The notes under the pieces were generated by a model, which saw nothing but the letters and a program-made list of their open reading frames with translations, did no database searches and was not told the DNA's origin. A DNA stretch of 64,000 nucleotides from Clostridium brassicae (GTDB lineage: Bacteria > Bacillota > Clostridia > Clostridiales > Clostridiaceae), in NCBI RefSeq assembly GCF_026738875.1, contig NZ_JAPQFJ010000001.1, forward strand, positions 248,001-312,000. Direction: 5' to 3'. The position numbers were made by a program, and so were the translations under genes. Shown here in pieces: positions 43,456-53,086 of the stretch (its first letter is position 1; every line of letters starts with the position of its first letter).

Positions 43456-44427
43456 TTAGGGTTGCACATATATTGCTGAAGGGATAGAACGTTCTCCTGT
43501 ACTATCACAAGGATTGTTAATTACCTTTCCTTGAAAATACATAGTAGCAGATGATCCACCATCTAAATTAGCTGCATTACATGCACCTCGATCATATAAA
43601 ATATCTTGCAGTTCAGGCATAGTAACCCCAAGTCGCTTAACTACTGTACCATCTATAACTAGAAGAAGAATACTACCGTCTTTTCTTTGTCCTATTGCAG
43701 TTCTAGGAGCAGATCCCCATCCACCATCACCTTTTATTTTAACTTTTTTACCATCTACAATTAAAGCTGGGCCATAAGATAAGGCTTCACTACAATTTAA
43801 ATCCTCTAGGTCTTCTAAAGTATATTCGCCCACAAGTAGTTTACCTTTTTTAGTTATACCAATAATTTCTGTTTTTTCATTTTGCTTAATTGTACTTTTA
43901 ATTAATTTTCCGTTTGACATTATTACTCCTAGAGGAATAGCACCAGTACCTGCATTTGTAGTTCCGTTTGAAAAAGCACCACCATTTACAGCTGCTATGG
44001 CATTAAAACGTTTAGCTATTTCACTAGTAGTTTGTCCAACTTCACCTAACTTTTCAGCATATCCTACTTTAACTTTTTTAGGGTTGCTAATTACAAGAAG
44101 GTATCCTTTAAATCCTGACTCTTCAATATCATATCTTTCAATATTATTTTTATTATCAGAGTTTATATCTATATTATCTATATTTTCTTTAGATTGAGCT
44201 ATTGTTTCAATACAATTTTCACTTAATATGCTTTGAATTTTTTTATCTGATAAAAAAAGCTTTGCAATCCATCTATGATTTAGTGTTGTCATGGACATTC
44301 CAACTAATGTATTTCTTACATTATTAAAAGGACCATAAAACACAGTAATAGGTGTAGTTATACTGCAAAACAGTAATTCTAATAGAAAAAATTTAAATAT
44401 TTTAGATTTTAGTTTAGGTTTTTTCAT
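43456..44427 (-). CDS. Phosphodiester glycosidase-family (NAGPA/DUF2233) protein
   Basis: About 323 residues with an N-terminal signal or anchor segment (~10-30) and an NAGPA-type domain. Typical motifs are FNAIAAVNGGAFSNG, WGSAPRTAIGQRKDGSILLLVIDG, NLDGGSSATMYFQGKVINNP and the closing RSIPSAIYV. The family includes the mannose-6-phosphate uncovering enzyme and bacterial exopolysaccharide proteins. ATG 44427 follows AAAGGTG. It acts outside the membrane; the substrate is unknown. Confidence 0.82.
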   Translation of the reverse strand: MKKPKLKSKIFKFFLLELLFCSITTPITVFYGPFNNVRNTLVGMSMTTLNHRWIAKLFLSDKKIQSILSENCIETIAQSKENIDNIDINSDNKNNIERYDIEESGFKGYLLVISNPKKVKVGYAEKLGEVGQTTSEIAKRFNAIAAVNGGAFSNGTTNAGTGAIPLGVIMSNGKLIKSTIKQNEKTEIIGITKKGKLLVGEYTLEDLEDLNCSEALSYGPALIVDGKKVKIKGDGGWGSAPRTAIGQRKDGSILLLVIDGTVVKRLGVTMPELQDILYDRGACNAANLDGGSSATMYFQGKVINNPCDSTGERSIPSAIYVQP

Positions 44428-44789
44428 AATATGCACCTTTATTTTAAAAATTTGTTACTTAAATATAATACAATATACTGTGTATTATATCTACTGCTTG
44501 TTAGATATGTTAATAAATAGTTAAATATAATGGTAATTTATGTAAAACTATAAGATAAATATATAATCACTTATTATAAAATTATAAAAATGGTATTTAT
44601 AATATATTCATCTTTACATTAGGCAAGGATACATTTTATAATGTTAGTGAAACTTTGTTATTTAAAATTAGATATTAAAACTTAAAAAACAATAGTAATA
44701 AGAATAAAAAATATAAATTGTATAAACTTTTATTTTTTTTATACGATAAAAGTATAATTGAAAAATTTATATAAAGCGGGGAGAGAGTT
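44428..44789. other. Divergent intergenic region, 362 bp
   Basis: Contains the promoters of two divergent genes. TTGTATAAAC... and a TATA-rich stretch near 44715-44765 are likely for the plus-strand gene. No other structure recognised. Confidence 0.45.
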
Positions 44790-45743
44790 ATGAGTTTCTC
44801 TGGAAACAATATTAGCAACATATTTTTAAAAGCCTATATGGCTCAAGCAAAAAATAGTTTAAATAATGATGGAAAATTATCAAATGATACAGAAAGTTTT
44901 AATAAAGAAATGCAAACTCTGGCTTTTGAAATAATGATGAATCAAATGATGGAAAGTTCAGGTAACTCCATGATGAAAGAGTATTTAACAACGGCCTTAG
45001 CACAGCAAGACCCTTTAAGCTCATCTGATGGTTTAGGAACTTTAAGTGATTTTAATTCACTTATGAGAACTACTAACTATAATGATACATCTTTGCAAAC
45101 TCATAATAAAGGAATAGATATTGATTTTAGCGTATTAGGTGTAAAGGCTTCTAAATATGAATCAAACGTAAATCCAGGAACAATTAGCAATACTCCAGGA
45201 GATTATGGTGGAAAATCTTATGGAGCATGGCAATTTTCAGCAAAAACAGGTTCTCTGGATGATTTTATAAATTGGTTAAAAGATAATAATGGGAAGTTTG
45301 CATCTAAACTTTTAGAAGCGAAGAGTAGGGATGGCAATAAATTTGGTAAAAATTTTGATGCTGCATGGACTAGTATAGCTTCAAACAATAGAGAGCAATT
45401 TATGAAGGTTCAACAAAGTTATGTAAAAGAACATTACTATGATAAAGTTGCACAAATTTTAAAATCTAAGTTTGGCTTTGATATAAATACAAGGAGCAAT
45501 GCTTTAAAAGAAAGTTTATGGTCTACTGTAGTTCAGCATGGTACAGGGGGAGCTTCATCCATATTTTCTAAATTAAATTTAAATAATAGTGATGCAAATA
45601 TTATAAATGATTTATACAATGAGCGTCAGAAAGTTAATATTTATTTTAGAAGTAGCTCTGATAGAGTTAAGCAAAGTGTATACAATAGATTTACAAGAGA
45701 AAAACAAGATATGCTTAATATGCTGAAGGAAGAGTTCATATAA
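44790..45743 (+). CDS. Putative peptidoglycan hydrolase (lysozyme-like)
   Basis: A 317-residue protein without a signal peptide. The N-terminal ~60 residues are Met-rich and helical (LAFEIMMNQMMESSGNSMM), like the start of FlgJ-type or phage proteins. Residues ~120-317 contain SKYESNVNPGTISNTPGDYGG and SYGAWQFS, the arrangement of a lysozyme-like active site with a catalytic Glu in YES. Substrate cleavage is inferred from the motif only. Strong GGGGAGAG site; followed by a terminator, so monocistronic. Confidence 0.6.
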   Translation: MSFSGNNISNIFLKAYMAQAKNSLNNDGKLSNDTESFNKEMQTLAFEIMMNQMMESSGNSMMKEYLTTALAQQDPLSSSDGLGTLSDFNSLMRTTNYNDTSLQTHNKGIDIDFSVLGVKASKYESNVNPGTISNTPGDYGGKSYGAWQFSAKTGSLDDFINWLKDNNGKFASKLLEAKSRDGNKFGKNFDAAWTSIASNNREQFMKVQQSYVKEHYYDKVAQILKSKFGFDINTRSNALKESLWSTVVQHGTGGASSIFSKLNLNNSDANIINDLYNERQKVNIYFRSSSDRVKQSVYNRFTREKQDMLNMLKEEFI

Positions 45744-45846
45744 AACAGACTAAAGAAATATTTAGTAAACTGAATAAGGGATAGTAGCAGATGAATATAA
45801 GAAGAATATAGAAGGATTTTCATAAAATATATTTATGATTGAGATA

Positions 45847-45877
45847 AAAAAAGCTCTAGGTATACTAGGGCTTTTTT
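45847..45877 (+). terminator. Terminator
   Basis: AAAAGCTCTAG/CTAGGGCTTTT with one G-U pair and a 5-base loop, T tail; A run on the other strand makes it usable in both directions. Confidence 0.8.
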
Positions 45878-45951
45878 AGGTATATTTTATAACTATCATC
45901 TATTTAAGTTTTTATAAATTATTGGGTGAAACTAAGTAATATTTAAAATTA

Positions 45952-46398
45952 TTAAATTTGTCCCATAGATTTTAAAATTAATTGAGCAATAATAGCGGAT
46001 GATAAATAAGTACCTATGAATACAAAGCAGGATAACAATACTAGTTTCCAACCGATTTTTGCAAAAGAATCCAAATCTTTTCCAATTGAAATGCCTGAAT
46101 AAGCAAGTATTGGAGTTGTTAAAGATAAGAAACTAACTTTTTTTACATAATCTGAAACAACTGCTGCAAATGGAAAACCAGGGAATGTTAAAAGTGAGCC
46201 AATTAAAACTATATATGCTACACTTGGAATTTTAACAGGAATAACTTTAGTTAAAAGTACTCCGCAAACACAAATTGCAACAAGTATTATCATTCCAGGA
46301 ATAGATTCCATAATTCCATTTTTATAACCAATTAAATTACCTACTAAGGATAAAACACCTACTATCACCATTATGAATAAAGTATCTTTTGTCTTCAT
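45952..46398 (-). CDS. Small polytopic membrane protein
   Basis: A 148-residue protein with four or five membrane helices (LFIMVIVGVLSLVGNLIG; PGMIILVAICVCGVLL; LVLLSCFVFIGTYL). Its stop-start contact with the upstream DUF3100-like gene (46398) indicates coupling, and the two probably form one transporter. The gene upstream of them encodes an M20 amidohydrolase. Weak resemblance to DUF340/LysO-type exporters; not certain. Confidence 0.7.
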   Translation of the reverse strand: MKTKDTLFIMVIVGVLSLVGNLIGYKNGIMESIPGMIILVAICVCGVLLTKVIPVKIPSVAYIVLIGSLLTFPGFPFAAVVSDYVKKVSFLSLTTPILAYSGISIGKDLDSFAKIGWKLVLLSCFVFIGTYLSSAIIAQLILKSMGQI

Positions 46399-47201
46399 TA
46401 GTTATCCTCCTTTACTTTTGTTTCAGGTAAAGTTCCATATTTAAGTTTATAAGATTTTTTATATAGCCATTCTGAGAGTGGTAGGGATAACCATAAAGAC
46501 ATATATAGTCCGTCAAGACCAGATAGCATATTACTTGCAGCACCAAAAGCAGCTAAGGTGTCTTTCATCTGAGGATACATAGAGCTTAAAGAACCTACTG
46601 ATGCAGTCATCATACTAGCACTTCCAACTCCAGAAGCCATAGCTAAAGAATATGGATGTAGTGGTGAGTACGCGGCAAAAAAACTTGCAATTACGCCGAA
46701 AAATAAAGTACCAACAACTGTACCACAAATATATACGCCCATAACTCCTTGACCTTCAGGACCTTCCATACCGTAAACATCGCTGATTAGAGCAACGTTT
46801 GGTTCACGAGCTATAGAGTGAGCAGCTCCAATAGACTCTCTTTTTAGTCCAAGAAACACAGCTAAAGGTATTCCAAGAAAAACAGTACCTATATTTCCAA
46901 ATTCTTGAAGGATAAGTGCGGGACCAGCTTTTATTATTTTAGGTAAGCTTGGACCTATTAAAGTTCCATAACGAGCCATAAGTAACATTAGGGTTACTGT
47001 TATTAAGCTTCCAGCATCAGACATATCTTTTTCATTTGCTACTTTTAAAAATTTAGGTGTTAAGAATATACCTATTATTAGAGCGTAAAGCATAGGTAAT
47101 AAAACAATAGTTCCAGGACCACATTTAAAGTTAAATGCCCCTATGAGTTCTGAGATGATTACAAGGATAAGAACTATCCCATGAAGTTTCCAATTTTTCA
47201 T
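46398..47201 (-). CDS. DUF3100-like membrane protein
   Basis: A 267-residue polytopic protein with the conserved stretch REPNVALISDVYGMEGPEG and VGSASMMTASVGSLSSMYP, as in DUF3100 transport-like proteins. About seven helices. It lies between the amidohydrolase and the small membrane protein, overlapping the latter by one base. Probably imports the substrate of the amidohydrolase; this is inference from the operon. Confidence 0.75.
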   Translation of the reverse strand: MKNWKLHGIVLILVIISELIGAFNFKCGPGTIVLLPMLYALIIGIFLTPKFLKVANEKDMSDAGSLITVTLMLLMARYGTLIGPSLPKIIKAGPALILQEFGNIGTVFLGIPLAVFLGLKRESIGAAHSIAREPNVALISDVYGMEGPEGQGVMGVYICGTVVGTLFFGVIASFFAAYSPLHPYSLAMASGVGSASMMTASVGSLSSMYPQMKDTLAAFGAASNMLSGLDGLYMSLWLSLPLSEWLYKKSYKLKYGTLPETKVKEDN

Positions 47202-47238
47202 TTGTTTGCCCCCATTTCTTTTGTATAATATGAATAAA

Positions 47239-48546
47239 TTAGCTAAAATAGTTTTCCATCATAGCTACATATTCTTCTTTAGTTAATAAAGGTTTGAAAT
47301 TTGACTTTATTTCTTTAGCTTTTTCAGCTTCATTACTTAATAGGTCTACTATAGTCATAGCAAATAATTTAGCAGGTAATAAAGCAGCAGAAGAATAATC
47401 CACTGCATGAAAATCTTCTGTATGAAGCGCACCGTCAACTCCACCTATAAAAGGATGTATTGTAGGTATTATATGAGATAAATCTCCCATATCTGTTGAA
47501 GCACCAAAATGCCCAGCATTTACTACTTGTTCTTTTGGCAATATACTTAAAGCATTATCTACAAACAAGTTATTTAAATCTTTAGAGCAGTTTAAAGGTA
47601 AATAACCTGGAATTGTTTTTACGATGGTTTCAGCTCCTACAGCATAACCACCAGCTTTTAAAGCATTATCTACTTTAATGTGAGTGTTTTCTATTGATTT
47701 CATGCTTTTAGCTCTAACATAAGTTTCAAGTCTAACATCACAAGGAACACTATTAACTGTATCTCCACCTTTTGTTATAATAGGGTGAACTCTTACATGA
47801 TCCTCATCTATAAAAGTTTCTCTAAGAGCATTTATTCCCATGAGGCCTATCATTGCTGCATTTAAAGCATTAACGCCTTCATGAGGTGCTTCAGCTGCAT
47901 GAGCAGTTTTGCCAATATACTGAATAGTTTTAGCCATAAAGCCATTGCTTGTATCTCCAACAGATACTTTAGTTTCAGGTGTATTTTTATCAGAATGCAT
48001 CATCATAGAAATATCTACATCATCAAATTCACCAAGGTATATAAGTTCTTGTTTTCCACCAAAGAAATGAATTTTACCTTCTTTATGAAGTTTTTCTCTA
48101 TATTCAATTTCTATAAATTCTTCAGCTGGAACTCCCATAAATGTTACATTGCCATGAAGCTTGTCTGCAATATTAGATAATTTTAATCCTAAAGCCGCTC
48201 CCATCATTGCTGTAAGTTGTAGATTGTGGCCGCATGCATGAGCTGCTCCTGTTAAAGGATCTGCTTTAGAACTAGTTGGACAAAGAACGGCATCTAATTC
48301 ACCAAGAATAGCTACATTAGGTCCTTCTGAAGAGTTCTTTAATTTTGCTTTCACACCTGTTATAGCTAAATTATTTTTGTAAGGAAGATTCAATTCCTCA
48401 AAAAAATTTGCTACAATTTGTGAAGTTTTGTTTTCCTTAAAACCAAGCTCTGGAGATTCATCAATTTTTTTAGCTAAGGCTATAAGTTTTTCTGCATTGT
48501 CATCAATAGTTTTGCAGACTAGTTTTTTTAATTCTTCATTGGTCAT
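47239..48546 (-). CDS. M20-family amidohydrolase (AbgB-like)
   Basis: A 435-residue metal-dependent amidohydrolase. Seen are ILGELDAVLC, AHACGHNLQLTAMMGAA with metal ligands, the GVPAEEF Glu pair, GKTAHAAEAPHEGVNA and the late ALHTEDFHA. It resembles p-aminobenzoyl-glutamate hydrolase subunit B and N-acyl amino acid hydrolases. First gene of an operon with two membrane proteins, so it likely hydrolyses an imported N-acylated compound. GGGGCG-type ribosome site. Confidence 0.85.
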   Translation of the reverse strand: MTNEELKKLVCKTIDDNAEKLIALAKKIDESPELGFKENKTSQIVANFFEELNLPYKNNLAITGVKAKLKNSSEGPNVAILGELDAVLCPTSSKADPLTGAAHACGHNLQLTAMMGAALGLKLSNIADKLHGNVTFMGVPAEEFIEIEYREKLHKEGKIHFFGGKQELIYLGEFDDVDISMMMHSDKNTPETKVSVGDTSNGFMAKTIQYIGKTAHAAEAPHEGVNALNAAMIGLMGINALRETFIDEDHVRVHPIITKGGDTVNSVPCDVRLETYVRAKSMKSIENTHIKVDNALKAGGYAVGAETIVKTIPGYLPLNCSKDLNNLFVDNALSILPKEQVVNAGHFGASTDMGDLSHIIPTIHPFIGGVDGALHTEDFHAVDYSSAALLPAKLFAMTIVDLLSNEAEKAKEIKSNFKPLLTKEEYVAMMENYFS

Positions 48547-48914
48547 TTTAATCGCCCCTTTTTATGATAAATATTAGTAATGAGTACAGTTATTGTATCA
48601 CTTATATATAAAATAGTAAATAAGAGTAGCACAGTTGAATATTTAATAAGTTAATAATGTAGCATATATATAATATATACATACATATATCTTATATGTA
48701 TAAGTAATTAGTATAGCTATTATATCATTTTTATATATAATAGTAAATAAAAATAGCATAATTAATATTTAAAAAGGTAATAGTGTAGCTTATATATTGT
48801 ATAAGTACTATATATGAGAACTTTATAATTTTAAAATAACATATATCCAAGCTAAAAACTGGACAATAGAATTATTATAATTAATTAAGATGGTAAATTT
48901 AATTAATGAAGGTG

Positions 48915-48995
48915 AGTACAACCCGTCAACAGGGAAAGTTGAACTTATGGAGCGTCTGGAGCAGGCCTGTGGTTCGATTCCACTACAACAAATTA
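48915..48995 (+). other. tRNA-like structured stretch (not a complete tRNA)
   Basis: An island richer in GC than its surroundings inside the 735-bp gap 48547-49281. Three hairpins follow one another: CAACCC-GTCAACA-GGG region, GTCTG-GAG-CAGGC, and GTGG-TTCGATT-CCAC (48969-48983), which is exactly a tRNA T arm. No matching acceptor 5' strand or anticodon arm is found, so this is not a full tRNA. It could be a remnant of a tRNA or tmRNA, or part of another RNA. An open frame starting at ATG 48947 has untypical codons and no ribosome site. Confidence 0.35.
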
Positions 48996-49146
48996 TGCTC
49001 ATAATTGTAACAAGAGTACAATTAGATTGTAAATGTAACTACCAAGTACTAATTTATTAATTAAATTGAGGTGTGGGTAAGGGGAAAATTAATACAACAT
49101 ATATACTAATATACTAAGATTATAATGCTTAATATATAATGAAATT

Positions 49147-49191
49147 AAATTACCCCATAATTCATAAGAAAAATGAATTATGGGGTAATTT
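49147..49191. terminator. Inverted repeat, probable terminator
   Basis: AAATTACCCCATAATTCAT/ATGAATTATGGGGTAATTT with an 8-base loop. Lies in the gap ahead of the minus-strand gene end; the tail is AT-rich but has no clean T run. Confidence 0.6.
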
Positions 49192-49212
49192 AATGGTGAA
49201 AATCCAAAATAG

Positions 49213-49258
49213 AGAAAATTGCATTACACATTTGAAGTTTTTAATTATGCAATTTTCT
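49213..49258. repeat. Dispersed hairpin element, copy b
   Basis: AGAAAATTGCATTA/TTATGCAATTTTCT with one mismatch. Compared with copy a, a U-A pair is replaced by C-G, keeping the stem. It lies 24 bases after the stop of the minus-strand gene. Confidence 0.65.
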
Positions 49259-49281
49259 TAATACAATAAAATAAGTAAGAG

Positions 49282-49854
49282 CTATTCACTACTAGTAGCA
49301 GAGATTGTATAACCACTGTAATCTTTATTTGAATCATCAAAAATTATATTTATAGAATTAAAATCTTTAGATATATAAATGGGACTTAGTTCTATGTGGT
49401 TTTCTTCGTTTATAGGAAAAACTGTATAATGATCATCATCTTTTGTTACTAAAATATTGATTATATATTTTTTATTACAAAAGTTCATAGTAGCATCTAT
49501 CTTTTCATCACCGGTCAAATCTTTATATATCTTTCCATCTATATTTATAGAAACATTTTTCTTTATAATTTTTTTCCCATCCAACATATTACCATAATAG
49601 GTTTTTTCAATATTTGTAGGTTTGCAATATATAAATGAACTTATGGTTATTATTATCAACATAATCAATAATGCTAGTTCCCATTTAGTACCTCTTTTAT
49701 TACGTCTATTTATTATGAGTAATATAATCAGAGCAAAACAACCGATAAATATAGCTAATACAGTCCATAATGTAATATTATAATTATTTTTCTTTGCAAT
49801 ATCATAACATAATTTAATAGAAATAAGTTTTATAATTATGATAAATATATACAT
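49282..49854 (-). CDS. Hypothetical membrane protein
   Basis: About 190 residues: three hydrophobic segments in the first 85 residues (MYIFIIIIKLISI; TLWTVLAIFIGCFALIILLI; LALLIMLIIITISSFIYC), then an extracytoplasmic domain of ~100 residues with beta-strand pattern. ATG 49854 follows GGAGG; the longer frame has no site. No recognised family. Confidence 0.6.
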   Translation of the reverse strand: MYIFIIIIKLISIKLCYDIAKKNNYNITLWTVLAIFIGCFALIILLIINRRNKRGTKWELALLIMLIIITISSFIYCKPTNIEKTYYGNMLDGKKIIKKNVSINIDGKIYKDLTGDEKIDATMNFCNKKYIINILVTKDDDHYTVFPINEENHIELSPIYISKDFNSINIIFDDSNKDYSGYTISATSSE

Positions 49855-50120
49855 GCAAATCCTCCACAATAATGTAATTAAATACATAAATATAAAAAAA
49901 TATATTTATATCATATTTATGGATTAATACTAACATATATTATGATATGAGACAATCATGTAAATTGTATTCTATTAAAGTTATTCAGTAAGGATATTAT
50001 TTCCTAAAAAATAATATGAAAATAAAAAATATCAATAAAATATTGGATTTATATAGTACTACAATATATAAACTACGAATAAAATATTTATTGAAATAAA
50101 GTGATTAAAAGGAGAGCCTT

Positions 50121-50591
50121 ATGAATTCTTATAATTTTGTTGATGAAAATTTTTTTGATAATGGAAAAAATTATTGTGTGTCTAATTCTAGTACTAAATT
50201 AGATTCTTATAATGCAACACCACATCTGGGACTTAATGGTAAATTAATTAAAGGATCAGCTTGTAATGTTTATTTTGTGTGGAATGGTGGTTATAAATGC
50301 TTTGTGCCAAATGCTAATACATTTAACAATTTATTCAAAAATTGGAAGACTATAATACAATTACATGATGATGAACTAAATAGTATTTCGACTGGTCCAG
50401 ACATATCTAATAATGCATGTCTTATAACTGGTAATAACAATACTTACCTTTTGACTAATGGTGAAAAACATTTCATTACTGCACCTTCTGTTATGGAGTA
50501 TTGTAATTTTGATTGGAAAAAAATTTTGAAAGTACCTCAAATCATTATAGATTCTATACCTAATGGTAAAAACATTGATTATGGTATATAA
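50121..50591 (+). CDS. Small protein with two YLxxNGxKxFI repeats
   Basis: A 156-residue protein without a signal peptide. Two ~55-residue repeats share the pattern LIxGxxxxxY(F/L)xxNGxKxF(V/I)xxxxxxxxxxxxWKxIxxxxxxxxxSIxxG (about 45-95 and 100-152). Similar repeats occur in bacterial surface and phage-associated proteins. AAAGGAGAG precedes the ATG. Function not recognised. Confidence 0.6.
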   Translation: MNSYNFVDENFFDNGKNYCVSNSSTKLDSYNATPHLGLNGKLIKGSACNVYFVWNGGYKCFVPNANTFNNLFKNWKTIIQLHDDELNSISTGPDISNNACLITGNNNTYLLTNGEKHFITAPSVMEYCNFDWKKILKVPQIIIDSIPNGKNIDYGI

Positions 50592-50658
50592 CTAAATTTT
50601 TTATTATTTAATTAGTGATATGATAATTTGCCTATATATTTTATATAGACAAATTTAG

Positions 50659-50692
50659 GCTGTTGGCAAATATAATTTGTTAACAGCTTTTT
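50659..50692 (+). terminator. Terminator
   Basis: GCTGTT/AACAGC with an inner CAAAT/ATTTG stem, followed by five T. A second AT-rich palindrome (CTATATA/TATATAG) lies just before it. Confidence 0.7.
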
Positions 50693-50883
50693 ACATTTAG
50701 AATAAAGAATTTAATATTTATATGGAATATAAATTGAAATCCATAAAGTTTATTAATATAAATATTAAAATATGGAGATGAATATAGTATAATTAAATTT
50801 GTATAAATGTAAAAATATGCAAATATATCAATTTAATAAACTGAAAAAGTCTATTAAATTATAAAAAATAGGGGGTATTATTT

Positions 50884-51357
50884 ATGAAGGAAATAGTTTT
50901 AGCTGGAGGATGTTTTTGGGGAGTAGAAGAATATATATCAAGAAGTCAGGGGATATTGGAAACAAAAGTTGGTTATGCAAATGGAATAAAAGAAAATCCT
51001 AGATATGAGGAAGTGTGCACTGGAACTACAGGCCACGCAGAAGCTTGTTACATAAAGTATGATGAAAAAATTATATCTTTAGAAGAATTGTTAAGTAAAT
51101 TTTGGAGTATAATAGATCCAACATCAGTAAATAAACAGGGTAATGATATGGGGAGTCAATATAGAACAGGCATATTTTATTTAGATGAGAAAGATTTAAA
51201 TATAATTACAAAGAGTAAAGACCAGGAACAAAAAAATTATGAAAAGTCTATAGCTACTAAAATAGAGCCTTTAGAATGTTTTTATGATGCTGAAGAATAT
51301 CATCAAAAATATTTAAAGAAAAATCCAGAAGGATATTGTCATATACATTTAGACTAG
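50884..51357 (+). CDS. msrA: Peptide methionine sulfoxide reductase A
   Basis: A 157-residue MsrA that repairs methionine-S-sulfoxide. The catalytic Cys10 is in [15 protein letters not shown], the GHAEAC motif and [12 protein letters not shown] complete the fold, and the end GYCHIHLD carries a second Cys. No MsrB domain is fused or adjacent. GGGGG-type ribosome site. Monocistronic; the following gap has a terminator at 51468. Confidence 0.94.
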   Translation: MKEIVLAGGCFWGVEEYISRSQGILETKVGYANGIKENPRYEEVCTGTTGHAEACYIKYDEKIISLEELLSKFWSIIDPTSVNKQGNDMGSQYRTGIFYLDEKDLNIITKSKDQEQKNYEKSIATKIEPLECFYDAEEYHQKYLKKNPEGYCHIHLD

Positions 51358-51467
51358 TTCTAAATAAAAACTTAATATTAGTATCTTACTACCATATATA
51401 AGAATCTTAAAATATTGATAAAGAATTTTTGAGAAGTGTATCTAAATTTCATGAAAGTTTAAATAAG

Positions 51468-51516
51468 CGTAGGTTAATTTGTTAAAAGCGAATTTATCTA
51501 CGTCTTTTTTATAAGG
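51468..51516 (+). terminator. Terminator after msrA
   Basis: CGTAGGTTAATT/AATTTATCTACG with one mismatch and one G-U pair, then TCTTTTTT. The remainder of 51358-51700 is AT-rich with nothing else recognised. Confidence 0.68.
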
Positions 51517-51700
51517 TTCTATTTTCAAGGATATCAAAATACAAGTAGGTATAATTACTATATATGATAAAAACAATAATATTTTAACTTAGTAATTTAT
51601 TAAACATAATCCAAAACATATATGGTAATATTTTAAAATAAATAGAAAAATATGGTATAATAAAATAAACCCAATATATTGTAATAAGGGGGAAGAAGTT

Positions 51701-52891
51701 GTGAGTAATATTACTTCATTCATTGATGGTAGTAAAAGAATGTATGGATTTATAAATGAAAGAGGAAATTATAGCCTGGATTTTGATAAAAAAGATACAT
51801 CTTCTTACTTTATAATAATAGCTATGTTAGTAGATGAAAATAATCTAGACTATTTAGAAAATGAGATGAGTAAAATCAGTAAAGAATTTTTAAGGGTTGG
51901 GGAAACTAATATTATACAAAGTTTAAATAGTTATCCTAATAGAGTTATGATACTTAATAAAATTAAAGATTTAGAGTTTGAAATTTTTTCAGTCATTGTT
52001 GATAAAAAGAAGATATTTGAGAGTAGTGGATTAAGGTGTACTAAGTCATTTTTGAAATTTCTTAATGGATTACTTTATAATGAGATACATAATTATTTTC
52101 CTAAGTTGCAAATAATAGTTAAGTCAGATGAGGACAAGCAATTCATGGAAGAGTTTAAAAAATATATTTTAAAAAATCATATTCCAAATCTATTAGGTGA
52201 ATATGAGTTTGGATTTAGTAATAATAAATCTGAAAACTTAATGCAGCTATCTGAAGTAATTTGCCAAATAATTGCAGCTGGGTATGAAGAAAGTCTTAAG
52301 TCATATGAATTAAGTGTATATATGGATATATTGCAAGATAAGCTTTTACCTATTGTAATATGGCCCCAAGAATTAGAAGATTATATTAAAAAATTAGAAC
52401 AATATAAGAGTGATGATTATGACGAAAACATAGCATATAGCAGTGTAAGGCTAGCTATTAAATTTATTAAAAATAATAAAAATAGTAATCATATTGAGAA
52501 ACAGGAACAAGTTTATGTACTAAGATATTTGTTAAGTATGCTAATTTCTCAAAAATCAAATGAGTATATATCTTCTAGAGATATTATAAATAATTTATGT
52601 GAAATAACAGGAAGAGAATATAATCCACAATATTTTAAGACAAGGATAATAGCTAAGTTAAGAGATGCCGGAGTAATAATTTCTAGTAGCCAAAATGGTT
52701 ATAAGATACCAATTAAAGAAAAGGAAATATTAGCTTTTGTCAATCAGACAAGCTCTATGATTAAACCTATGTTAGAAAGACTTAAAATATGTAGAAATAG
52801 AGTATTAAGTGCAACAGATAATGAGTTCGATGTTTTGAATTTTCAGGAATATAAATATCTAAAGGAATTTTATGATAAGACTATGTTTTAG
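51701..52891 (+). CDS. DUF3800-like protein with C-terminal winged-helix region
   Basis: A 396-residue protein. The N-terminal ~210 residues follow the DUF3800 layout, an RNase H-like fold found in many mobile and defence contexts. It has an early Asp motif (TSFIDGSKR; usually DES), a YFIIIAMLV strand, IVKSDEDKQFMEEF and a late QLSEVICQIIAAG (usually QLADLI). Some acidic positions are therefore changed (DG for DE, SE for AD), so nuclease activity is uncertain. Residues ~265-345 resemble a winged helix (SSRDIINNLCEITGREYNPQYF; SQNGYKIP). Starts with GTG. Monocistronic, followed by a dispersed hairpin. Confidence 0.55.
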   Translation: MSNITSFIDGSKRMYGFINERGNYSLDFDKKDTSSYFIIIAMLVDENNLDYLENEMSKISKEFLRVGETNIIQSLNSYPNRVMILNKIKDLEFEIFSVIVDKKKIFESSGLRCTKSFLKFLNGLLYNEIHNYFPKLQIIVKSDEDKQFMEEFKKYILKNHIPNLLGEYEFGFSNNKSENLMQLSEVICQIIAAGYEESLKSYELSVYMDILQDKLLPIVIWPQELEDYIKKLEQYKSDDYDENIAYSSVRLAIKFIKNNKNSNHIEKQEQVYVLRYLLSMLISQKSNEYISSRDIINNLCEITGREYNPQYFKTRIIAKLRDAGVIISSSQNGYKIPIKEKEILAFVNQTSSMIKPMLERLKICRNRVLSATDNEFDVLNFQEYKYLKEFYDKTMF

Positions 52892-52898
52892 AAAATTA

Positions 52899-52946
52899 AG
52901 GAAATTGTATAATTCTTGTGTTGGGAACTTTAAATTGTACAATTTC
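52899..52946. repeat. Dispersed hairpin element, copy c
   Basis: GGAAATTGTATAATT/AATTGTACAATTTCC with one G-U pair. Outer A-U pairs of copy a are replaced by G-C here. Seven bases after the stop of the DUF3800-like gene. Confidence 0.65.
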
Positions 52947-53086
52947 CTCCATTAAATTATTGAATAAGTTATGTGGAATGTATCATAATAAATAAGAAAA
53001 ATGAATATATACTAATATCTTATCTTAAGAATGCTAATTTTCAAGGTGAATTTATTTTGATAGGATCAATTAAATAGTGATCTAGA

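Noticed and set aside
48915-48995. Complete tRNA gene
   Set aside because: Only the T arm matches. No acceptor 5' strand, D arm or anticodon arm could be placed.
48947-49060. Open frame of 37 codons starting at ATG 48947
   Set aside because: No ribosome site; codons are untypical of the genome because the stretch is a GC-rich structured region with a T-arm-like hairpin.
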